Shown here: positions 1 to 5,824 of the stretch, one piece after another
Position numbering within the stretch: the first letter of the stretch is position 1
Layout: each line of letters starts with the position of its first letter
Origin: an uncultured Labedella sp.
Lineage (GTDB): Bacteria > Actinomycetota > Actinomycetes > Actinomycetales > Microbacteriaceae
Assembly: GCA_934636065.1 (NCBI GenBank)
Contig: CAKTZW010000059.1
Location: 1-8,596, forward strand
Length of the DNA: 8,596 bases
Direction of reading: 5' to 3'
Notes under the pieces: model-generated
Database searches by the model: none
What the model was told of the DNA's origin: nothing
Seen by the model: the letters and a program-made list of their open reading frames with translations, nothing else
Program-made: the position numbers and the translations under genes

Positions 1-427
1 GCTTCCCGTCCTCCGCGGTCGCGTCGTCGCCCGTCGTGGTCGTGGGCCGGGTGGTCGTGGGGACGGCTGCGGTCGCGGGCGAGGAGACCCCGGCGGCCGA
101 TTCGGAGAGCGGTGCGGCGACGACCGGTCGCTCGTCCGCGGTGGTCGTGGTCGCACCGGCCTTGAGAGCCTTCCCCGCTGCGCGCCGGGAGACGACGCCC
201 TCGCGCACGCGCGAGCCCAGCAGCACGACCGCGATGACGCAGAGGATGTTGCCGGCGGCCCCGGCGATCGCGGCCACGATGGGATTGATGCCGGCCAGGA
301 TGCCCAGGCCCGCGGCGCCTTCGCCCTCGATGTAGGGCACGGCGCCCGCGACGGCGACGATCAGCGGTTGAAGGAAGGCGGGCACCTGGTCGATGGCCGC
401 CTGCAGCCACTCGTACGGATTGTCCAT
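1..427 (-). CDS. Small multidrug export family membrane protein (partial, 3' end off window)
   Basis: An open frame starts at the ATG at 427-425 and stays open to the window edge (142 codons), so the C-terminus is missing. The N-terminal part has a hydrophobic stretch (about residues 19-31), then the motif PYIEGEGAAGLGI (31-43), then a second hydrophobic segment (about 48-71) with a GN pair at 59-60. This order resembles COG2426/PF06695 proteins, in which an acidic 'IEG' motif sits between membrane segments. After residue 72 comes a basic patch, then a low-complexity Thr/Ala/Pro-rich linker (about 90-137). In relatives I recall, further membrane segments follow such a linker and would lie outside the window. 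The transport role is a family label, not demonstrated. A weak AGAGAG ribosome site lies at 440-435. The gene is divergent from merR and reads from the MerR-type promoter at 492-522, so it is a likely MerR target. Confidence 0.72.
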   Translation of the reverse strand, partial: MDNPYEWLQAAIDQVPAFLQPLIVAVAGAVPYIEGEGAAGLGILAGINPIVAAIAGAAGNILCVIAVVLLGSRVREGVVSRRAAGKALKAGATTTTADERPVVAAPLSESAAGVSSPATAAVPTTTRPTTTTGDDATAEDGK

Positions 428-491
428 TGTTCTGCTCTCTGTCGATGCGAGCACGCAGGCCGATCGACGGCAGTACGCGCGGGATGACAGC

Positions 492-522
492 AGTAGAGAC
501 CCTGTCCTCACCACAGGGTCAA
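492..522 (-). promoter_or_regulatory. MerR-type promoter/operator for the leftward membrane-protein gene
   Basis: Read on the minus strand this is TTGACC (522-517), a 19-bp spacer, then TCTACT (497-492). The spacer contains most of a perfect 8-bp dyad, GACCCTGT-N7-ACAGGGTC (498-520). A dyad inside an over-long 19-bp spacer is the hallmark of promoters that MerR proteins activate by twisting DNA. The predicted transcript start near 485 would give a leader of about 57 nt before the ATG at 427. Promoter function is inferred from sequence only. Confidence 0.75.
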
Positions 523-549
523 GCGCAGCCCGTCGGCGCAGAACCGAGG

Positions 550-580
550 TTGACCCTGTGGTGAGAACAGGGTCTTGAAT
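550..580 (+). promoter_or_regulatory. MerR-type promoter/operator for merR-GPP34 operon
   Basis: Plus strand: TTGACC (550-555), exactly 19 bp, then TTGAAT (575-580). The dyad GACCCTGT (552-559) / ACAGGGTC (567-574) with a 7-bp centre fills the spacer. It is the same operator as the one at 498-520 in opposite orientation, and the two centres differ at only one position when aligned. The predicted start near 587 gives a leader of about 44 nt. This suggests autoregulation of the MerR gene that begins at 631. Confidence 0.78.
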
Positions 581-630
581 GGTCCTGACGTCGACGGAGG
601 TGCGTCGGCGCAGGACCCGATGGGAGGCGC

Positions 631-1407
631 ATGCCCTGGAGTACTCGCGAACTCGCGGACCTCGCCGGCACGACCGTGAACACGGTGCGGCATTACCACC
701 GCGCGGGGCTCCTCGAGGAGCCCGACCGGATGTCCAACGGCTACAAGCAGTACGGCGCGCGACACCTCGTGCGGCTGCTGCAGATCCTGCGGCTCCGCGA
801 CCTCGGCGTGCCGCTCGCACAGGTGGAGAGCGTGGGCTTCGGCGCTGAGACGCCGTCGACGGCTCTGTTGGCGATCGACGCGGACCTGGCGGCGAGCATC
901 GAGAAGCTCCAGCGTGCGCGGGCGGAGATCCGTGCGATCATCGCCGGGTCGACGACGACCGACCTCCCCGCCGGGTTCGAGCATGTCGCCGGCCGGCTGT
1001 CGACACGCGAGCGCTCGCTCATGCTCGTGTACGAGCAGCTCTATGACGCCGAGGCGATGGCCGACCTCCGCACGATGGTGGAGACCGATCCGGAGGACGG
1101 GGCGGCCGAGTTCGACGCGCTGCCCGTCGACGCCGACGACGCCACTCGCCAGCGGCTCGCGGAGACGCTCGCGCCCGCCATCGCTCAGAACCTCCGGGAC
1201 TACCCGTGGCTCAGCGCGCCGGGCGAGCACCTGTCAAAGGGTCCGCGCGTGACGCAGGAGACGTTCATCGAGACGGTCGGCGAGCTCTACAACGCTGCGC
1301 AGCTCGACGTGCTGGGCCGCGCGAGCATCATCGCCCACGAGCAGCTCGGACTCCGGCCGAACCCGGACGGAAGCGCCGAGCCCATCGAACCGGAGAGTGA
1401 GAAATGA
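631..1407 (+). CDS. MerR-family transcriptional regulator, cysteine-free, long C-terminal domain
   Basis: This 258-residue protein opens with a MerR winged helix-turn-helix: WSTRELADLAGTTVNTVRHY (3-22), then a wing region with NGYKQYGARHLVRLLQI (36-52) and a helix ending LRDLGVPL (55-62). A basic linker helix (about 85-106) should be the dimerisation coiled coil. The remaining ~150 residues are helical and charged and probably form the effector or sensing part. There is no cysteine anywhere, so metal-thiolate (MerR/CueR) and iron-sulphur (SoxR) sensing are unlikely; an organic or lipid ligand, or a protein partner, fits better. The start is set by GGGAGG at 622-627, with a short 3-nt gap, and by the family N-terminus. 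It overlaps the next gene by ATGA and sits between two matching operators, so it likely regulates itself and the divergent membrane gene. The ligand is unknown. Confidence 0.9.
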   Translation: MPWSTRELADLAGTTVNTVRHYHRAGLLEEPDRMSNGYKQYGARHLVRLLQILRLRDLGVPLAQVESVGFGAETPSTALLAIDADLAASIEKLQRARAEIRAIIAGSTTTDLPAGFEHVAGRLSTRERSLMLVYEQLYDAEAMADLRTMVETDPEDGAAEFDALPVDADDATRQRLAETLAPAIAQNLRDYPWLSAPGEHLSKGPRVTQETFIETVGELYNAAQLDVLGRASIIAHEQLGLRPNPDGSAEPIEPESEK

Positions 1408-2114
1408 CCGAACCGATCGAGTCCCCCTCCACGCTGGACGCGTCGCCGTCCCTCGGCGAGCCGCTGCTCGTCGAGGACGTCCTGCTGCTCCTCTTCCAGC
1501 CCGACTCGGGCACGATCGCGGGAGAGAACACGTTGTTCTACGTCCTCGGTGGGGCGGCGCTCGGCGACCTGGCGATGACCGCGCGGATCGAGACGGAGAA
1601 GCGCACGCTGGGGACGCGGGTGCACGGCGTCGGCGACGGTCCGCTCGACCCGCTGCTCACGTCGGCGTGGGAGTACGCCGCCGAGAAGCCGCGCGGCGTG
1701 CAGACGGTGCTCGCCGCCATCGGCCCGCGGCTGCGTGAGCCCGTGCTCGACCGTCTCGTCGAGCGCGGCGACCTCCTCCGCGAGGAGAAGAAGGTGCTCG
1801 GCTTCATCCCGTCGGAGCGGCTCTCCCTCGCGATGGATCGCCGCGCCGGTCTCATCGGTCGCGTGCGGGCCGTCCTGACCGACGGGGAGGAGCCGGATAC
1901 GCGCACGGCCGCGATCGTCGCGCTCCTCTCCGCGAGCGGCACGCTGCCGCAATTCGACCGGGAGATCTCGTGGACCGGCGACGTCTACACCCGTGCGAAG
2001 GCGCTGGAGCGCGGCGACTGGGGCGCCGCAGCCGCTGGCGCGGCCGTGGCACGCACGATCGCGGCGGTCGTCACCACCTCCACCGTGAGCGCGCTCCTCA
2101 CCTCGCGCTCCTGA
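1404..2114 (+). CDS. GPP34 (GOLPH3-like) family phosphoprotein
   Basis: A 236-residue protein with the GPP34 layout: an N-terminal LLVEDVLLLLFQPDSG (21-36), a helical segment LGGAALGDLAMTARIE (48-63), and a central region PLDPLLTSAWEYAAEKPRGV (80-99). A VLDRLVERGDLLREEKKVLGFIP segment (114-136) corresponds to the family's winged-helix/hairpin section. The C-terminus (about 207-232) is Ala/Val-rich and could be an amphipathic or membrane-touching helix. In eukaryotes GOLPH3 binds phosphatidylinositol-4-phosphate at the Golgi and helps retain glycosyltransferases. Bacterial members are common in Actinobacteria but their role is unknown, and I cannot confirm lipid-binding residues here. The ATG overlaps the merR stop (ATGA), with GGAGAG at 1392-1397 as ribosome site, so translation is coupled. 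No signal peptide is seen. It is likely cytoplasmic or peripheral to the membrane and controlled by the preceding MerR protein. Confidence 0.86.
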   Translation: MTEPIESPSTLDASPSLGEPLLVEDVLLLLFQPDSGTIAGENTLFYVLGGAALGDLAMTARIETEKRTLGTRVHGVGDGPLDPLLTSAWEYAAEKPRGVQTVLAAIGPRLREPVLDRLVERGDLLREEKKVLGFIPSERLSLAMDRRAGLIGRVRAVLTDGEEPDTRTAAIVALLSASGTLPQFDREISWTGDVYTRAKALERGDWGAAAAGAAVARTIAAVVTTSTVSALLTSRS

Positions 2115-2117
2115 CCG

Positions 2118-2199
2118 TGAGCTCCCGATGCGGCAGAACGGTCCCTGAGCTTGTCGACCCTTCGACAGGCTCAGGGACCGTAGGAGCGCAGGGAGCTCA
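2118..2199. repeat. Outer 9-bp inverted repeat framing the intergenic hairpin
   Basis: TGAGCTCCC at 2118-2126 is the exact reverse complement of GGGAGCTCA at 2191-2199, enclosing the stronger hairpin at 2138-2181. The right arm runs into another fragment of the repeat family, GAGCTCAGGGACC (2193-2205). Together they look like nested or partly duplicated palindromic repeat units filling the 101-bp gap between convergent genes. Confidence 0.55.
2138..2181. terminator. Palindromic repeat hairpin, probable bidirectional terminator
   Basis: The arms ACGGTCCCTGAGCTTGTCGA (2138-2157) and 2162-2181 pair over 20 bp, with a single T/G wobble position and a CCCT loop. The hairpin lies between the converging GPP34 gene (stop 2112-2114) and glucosidase gene (stop 2218-2216), where a two-way terminator is expected. 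There is no T-run on either side, so intrinsic termination is not assured; it may instead act as an RNA 3'-end stabiliser. Its arms carry the same CCCTGAGC...TGTCGA core as the repeats at 8502-8523 and 8536-8557, so it is two repeat units placed head to head. Confidence 0.6.
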
Positions 2200-2215
2200 G
2201 GGACCGGGTGGGGCG

Positions 2216-3895
2216 TCAGCGGATGAGGGCCGAGGGGGCGAGCCACACCGTGCTCTCACCCGGGACCGCGTCGTCCTCAAGCGTGCTGAGGACGACGTCG
2301 GAGGCGTCGGCCCCGAGGTCGAACGGCTCGGTGCCGAAGTTCGCCACGACGCGCCAGCCGTTCGGCCGGGCGAAGTGCAGGACGTCGGCGCGCCCGGTCT
2401 CGATCCACTCGAGCTCCTCGTCCGACTGGAGCACGCGCCGGAGCCGGAGCGCCTCGCGGTACAGCGACAGGGTCGAGTCGGGGTCGTCGGCCTCGACGTC
2501 CACGGCGTAGCGCGCGAACGACGCCGGCTGCGGCAGGTGCGCCTCGCCGGTGCCGAAACCGAAGGACGGACCCGCGACCGACCACGGCAGCGGCACGCGG
2601 CAGCCGTCGCGACCGAAGCCGTCGAAGTCGCCGCCGCGGAAGAACGCGGGGTCCTGACGACGGTCCGCCGGGATGTCGGCGACCTCCTGCAGCCCGAGCT
2701 CCTCGCCCTGGTAGAGGTAGGCGCTGCCGGGCAGACCCAGGAGGAGGAGGGTCGCGGCGCGCGCCCGACGCAGACCCCGCTCGCGGTCGACTCCGTCCTC
2801 GGGGCCGCCGGCGCGCACCCACTCGACGCCCTGCTTCTCCGGCCGGCCGGCGAGCGGCGGCAGCCCGTACCGGGTGGCGTGTCGCGTGACGTCGTGGTTG
2901 GACAGCACCCAGGTGGTCGACGAGCCCGACGTCGCCGACTGCGCGAGATTGTCCGCGATGATCGTGCGGAACTGCTGCGCGTCGAAGTCGGCCACGAGCA
3001 GGTCGAAGTTGAACGCTTGGCCGAGGCCCTCCGCCGAGGCGTAGCGCGCCCGTCGCTCCGGGGTGCTGACCCACGCCTCGGCGACGCCGGTGCGCGGCGG
3101 GTCGTACTCGTTGAACACCTTTCGCCACTCCGCGTAGATCTCGTGCACGTCGTCGCGGTCGCTCAGCGGGTGGTTGCCGTCGTGCGGGAGGCCCTCGAGC
3201 TCCGCGCGGCTCGGCAGCGGATCGGTGAGGTCCTTCGTCAGCATGTGGGCGACGTCGATGCGGAACCCGTCGACGCCGCGGTCGGACCAGAACCGCAGCG
3301 TGCGGAGGAAGTCCTCGCGCACCTCGGGGTGATCCCAGTTGAAGTCGGGCTGCTCCGTAGCGAAGCTGTGCAGGTACCACTGGCCGTCCGCGACGCGCTC
3401 CCACGCCGAGCCGCCGAACGCGGCGCCCCAGTCCGTCGGCGGCTGCTCGCCGTGCTCGCCCGTGCCCTCGCGGAAGATGTAGCGCTCGCGTGCCGCCGAT
3501 CCGCGACCGGCGGCGAGCGCCTCCTGGAACCACGCGTGCTGGTCCGAGCTGTGATTGGGGACGATGTCGACGATGACGCGGATGCCCCGCTCGTGGAGCG
3601 CCGCGACCATCCGGTCGAAGTCCTCGAGCGTGCCGAGCCGCGGGTCGACATCGCGGTAGTCGGCCACGTCGTAGCCGCCGTCGGCGAGAGCCGACGGATA
3701 GAACGGACTCAGCCAGACGGCGTCGATCCCGAGCTCCGCGAGGTAGTCGGCGCGCGACACGATGCCCGGGATGTCGCCGATCCCGTCGCCGTCCGCGTCC
3801 GCGAAGCTCCGCGGGTAGATCTGGTAGACGGCGGCCTGGCGCCACCACGTGGCGGGGTCGGTCCGGCGGGCCTCGGAGACGAGGGTGTCGGTCAT
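2216..3895 (-). CDS. GH13-family alpha-glucosidase (cytoplasmic)
   Basis: This 559-residue enzyme releases glucose from short alpha-glucosides. It opens with WWRQAAVYQIYPRSF (17-31) and a calcium-loop-like DADGDGIGD (33-41). The four GH13 regions are intact: I, DIVPNHSS (110-117); II, GFRIDVAHM (210-218) with nucleophile D214; III, VAEAWV (271-276) with acid/base E273; IV, SNHD (332-335) with transition-state D335. The C-terminal beta domain spans roughly 475-559. Length and motifs match alpha-glucosidase/oligo-glucosidase subfamilies, perhaps the actinobacterial GH13_30 group. V215 follows the nucleophile, as in yeast isomaltase; maltases have Thr there, which hints at alpha-1,6 substrates. 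There is no signal peptide, so it works on imported sugar. The ribosome site AGAAGGAG at 3911-3904, 8 nt before the ATG, sets the start. It is the last gene of the transporter operon, 85 bp after the second permease. Confidence 0.93.
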   Translation of the reverse strand: MTDTLVSEARRTDPATWWRQAAVYQIYPRSFADADGDGIGDIPGIVSRADYLAELGIDAVWLSPFYPSALADGGYDVADYRDVDPRLGTLEDFDRMVAALHERGIRVIVDIVPNHSSDQHAWFQEALAAGRGSAARERYIFREGTGEHGEQPPTDWGAAFGGSAWERVADGQWYLHSFATEQPDFNWDHPEVREDFLRTLRFWSDRGVDGFRIDVAHMLTKDLTDPLPSRAELEGLPHDGNHPLSDRDDVHEIYAEWRKVFNEYDPPRTGVAEAWVSTPERRARYASAEGLGQAFNFDLLVADFDAQQFRTIIADNLAQSATSGSSTTWVLSNHDVTRHATRYGLPPLAGRPEKQGVEWVRAGGPEDGVDRERGLRRARAATLLLLGLPGSAYLYQGEELGLQEVADIPADRRQDPAFFRGGDFDGFGRDGCRVPLPWSVAGPSFGFGTGEAHLPQPASFARYAVDVEADDPDSTLSLYREALRLRRVLQSDEELEWIETGRADVLHFARPNGWRVVANFGTEPFDLGADASDVVLSTLEDDAVPGESTVWLAPSALIR

Positions 3896-3937
3896 GGAGT
3901 GGGCTCCTTCTGTGGTTCGGGGAGACGGTGGAGACAG

Positions 3938-3973
3938 CGGACGGCGCGGCGCCCGAAGACGCCGCGCCGTCCG
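3938..3973 (-). terminator. Perfect 14-bp GC hairpin between permease and glucosidase genes
   Basis: CGGACGGCGCGGCG at 3938-3951 pairs perfectly with 3960-3973 around an 8-nt loop. It begins 8 bp after the stop of the upstream permease gene (stop 3983-3981) and ends 26 bp before the glucosidase ribosome site. No T-run follows in the transcribed direction (minus strand). It could be a partial terminator, or an RNA processing or stabilising stem that sets different levels for transporter and enzyme. Confidence 0.6.
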
Positions 3974-3980
3974 GGAGGGT

Positions 3981-4913
3981 TCAGCCCTTGAGGGCGCCCT
4001 GGGTGACGCCTTCCATCACCCAGCGCTGCGCGAACAGGTAGGCGATGATGGCGGGTGCCATCGCCATGAGGTACGACGCGAAGGCGACGTTGTAGTTGCT
4101 GCTGAACTGCGACTGGAACAGGTTCTGCCGCACGGGGAGGGTCTGCATGTCGGCGTCGGAGATGATCAGCGACGGCATCATGAAGTCGTTCCACGCGTAG
4201 AGGAAGGCGAAGATCCCGACGGTCGCGCTCATCGGCGCGAGCAGCGGGAAGATCAGCCGCCAGAACGTCTGCCACGTGCTCGCCCCGTCGATGCGGGCGC
4301 TCTCCTCGAGCTCCATGGGGATGGAGCGCAGGAAGGCCGTGAACAGCAGCACGCTGAAGCTCAACTGGAACATCGTCGCGAGGATGATCACGCCGAGCGG
4401 GTTGTCGAGCCCCACGCGTCCGGTCAACTGGATCTGCGGCAGCGCCACGACCGGGAACGGGATGAACATCGCGCCGAGCAGGTAGAAGAACGAGTACCGG
4501 AACAGGCGCCGGTCCCAGTTCCGGATGATCGCGTACGACGCGAACGACGCGATGATGATCGTCGCGACGACAGTTCCGGCGGTCACGATGAACGACATCG
4601 CGAAGCCCACCGGGAACCGCGTGAGCTGCCACGCCTCGACGAAGCCCTCGATGCTGAACGGCGCCGGCAGCGAGAAGGCGTTGCCGTCGACCGACTGCGG
4701 TCCCGTCTTGAACGCCATGGAGATCGTCACGTAGAGCGGGAGGAGGACGGTCACCGCGCACAGGATGAGGATGATCGTGGTGGACCAGCTGCCGCCGCGA
4801 CGGCCGCGCGTCGGTCCCGACGCCCCGCCCGTCGTGATGGAGCGCGTGGAACCCGTTTCGGCCGAGGGCACCCGGCTCGCCGTGGTCTCCGAGGAGAGAG
4901 GGATCGTGGACAT
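3981..4913 (-). CDS. CUT1 sugar ABC transporter permease, MalG type
   Basis: This 310-residue inner-membrane protein is one half of the channel of a carbohydrate importer. A long Ser/Thr/Arg-rich cytoplasmic N-terminus (1-44) precedes the first membrane helix (about 45-66). Further helices lie near 103-129, 138-160, 173-194, 226-249 and 277-296. The EAA loop that docks the ATPase is at 201-220, with the core ESARIDGAS (204-212) and the usual FWRLIFPLL (217-225). The C-terminus GVTQGALKG is typical of MalG-like permeases in this transporter class. The ATG shares its A with the preceding permease's stop (TGATG); GGAAGGA at 4930-4924 is the ribosome site. The substrate is inferred only from the glucosidase next door: an alpha-glucoside such as maltose, isomaltose or a short oligomer. 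The cognate ATPase is not in the window. Confidence 0.93.
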   Translation of the reverse strand: MSTIPLSSETTASRVPSAETGSTRSITTGGASGPTRGRRGGSWSTTIILILCAVTVLLPLYVTISMAFKTGPQSVDGNAFSLPAPFSIEGFVEAWQLTRFPVGFAMSFIVTAGTVVATIIIASFASYAIIRNWDRRLFRYSFFYLLGAMFIPFPVVALPQIQLTGRVGLDNPLGVIILATMFQLSFSVLLFTAFLRSIPMELEESARIDGASTWQTFWRLIFPLLAPMSATVGIFAFLYAWNDFMMPSLIISDADMQTLPVRQNLFQSQFSSNYNVAFASYLMAMAPAIIAYLFAQRWVMEGVTQGALKG

Positions 4914-5824
4914 CAGATGTTGTTCCTTCCGCGCGTCACCGAGAGCTGCAGAACGGCGATGATGATCGTGATGATGAAGAACAGCGTCGCCGTCGCCATC
5001 TGGTAGGCGTAGTCGCCCGTCTGGAAGCCGCGGATGATGGTCATCGCGATGCTCCGTGTGGAGGTGCCGGGGCCGCCGCCGGTGAGGCCGACGATGATGT
5101 CGTAGGCGTTCAGGTAGTTCTTGAAGCCCAGGATCACGTTGATGACCACGTAGCCGGCGACGAGCGGGAGCGTGATGCGCAACAGCTGCTGACGCTTGTT
5201 CGCGCCGTCAATGGAAGCCGCCTCGTAGACGTCGCCGGGGATCGACAGGATTCCGGCGATGTAGATGAGGAGCGTTCCGGGGATCGACTGCCACGCGGTC
5301 ACGATCACGATGCCGACCCACGCGAGGTCGGGGTTCGCGAGGATGCTCGTCTCGAGGAACGGGATGCCGAGCGCTCCGCCCGCCGCGGGCAACGAGTTCT
5401 GGAAGAGGAACGCGAAGACGTAGGCGATGATGATGCCCGAGACGACCATGGGGATCACGAAGATCGCCCGGAGGCCCATCTTGAAGCGGATCTTCGCGGT
5501 CAGCCCGACGGCGAGCAGGAACGCGAGCACGTTCACGAGGATCACCGTCACGAGCGCGAAGCCGAAGGTGAAGAGGAAGCTCGTGAGGATGGCCGGGTCG
5601 CTGAACGCGGCGATGTAGTTGGTGAAGCCGATGAACTTCCACTCACCGAGTCCGATGGAGTCGGTGAAGCTGAAGAAGATGCCGATGACGCCCGGAACCG
5701 TGATCGCGAGCGTGAACAGGATCAGCGCGGGGAACAGGAAGAAGTAGTAGATCGGCTCCACTCGCTTCTTGCTGCGGGTGGCGGAGGAGCCGCCGCCCGT
5801 GACGATGCTCTTCGTGGCGCTCAT
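4913..5824 (-). CDS. CUT1 sugar ABC transporter permease, MalF type
   Basis: This 303-residue membrane protein is the partner of the MalG-type permease. A short basic N-terminus (ending about residue 22) leads into membrane helix 1 (about 25-51), with FSFTDS (51-56) and FIGFTNYIAAF (64-74) typical of MalF-like proteins. Further helices lie near 82-108, 118-142, 165-190, 221-234 and 277-296. The EAA loop is EAASIDGANKRQQLLRITLP (201-220). The periplasm-side GLTGGGPGTSTRSI (246-259) is a strong family signature. The start chosen is the ATG at 5824-5822, which overlaps the binding-protein stop as TGATG and has AGGAGG at 5837-5832. A much longer frame extends upstream, but it would only read the binding-protein gene out of frame, so I rejected it. 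Translation is probably coupled to its neighbours. Confidence 0.94.
   Translation of the reverse strand: MSATKSIVTGGGSSATRSKKRVEPIYYFFLFPALILFTLAITVPGVIGIFFSFTDSIGLGEWKFIGFTNYIAAFSDPAILTSFLFTFGFALVTVILVNVLAFLLAVGLTAKIRFKMGLRAIFVIPMVVSGIIIAYVFAFLFQNSLPAAGGALGIPFLETSILANPDLAWVGIVIVTAWQSIPGTLLIYIAGILSIPGDVYEAASIDGANKRQQLLRITLPLVAGYVVINVILGFKNYLNAYDIIVGLTGGGPGTSTRSIAMTIIRGFQTGDYAYQMATATLFFIITIIIAVLQLSVTRGRNNI

Noticed and set aside
441..468. GTCGAT / ATCGAC inverted repeat in the leader of the membrane-protein gene
   Set aside because: Only 6 bp with a 16-nt loop; expected by chance in this GC-rich DNA and not linked to any signal.
2138..2181. Insertion-sequence end or attachment site
   Set aside because: No transposase or integrase gene and no target duplication nearby. 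The same unit recurs at 8502 and 8536, which fits a short palindromic intergenic repeat better.
1287..2246. 319-codon open frame on the minus strand
   Set aside because: Antisense shadow of merR and GPP34. Its SLSLSKG segment is just the translated palindromic repeat.
1970..3991. 673-codon open frame on the plus strand
   Set aside because: It lies opposite the glucosidase gene, is rich in Arg/Val/Glu with no family motif, and exists because high-GC genes leave the antisense frame open. The opposite strand has all GH13 catalytic regions.
3849..5006. 385-codon open frame on the plus strand
   Set aside because: Highly charged antisense shadow of the MalG-type permease, with no domain signature.
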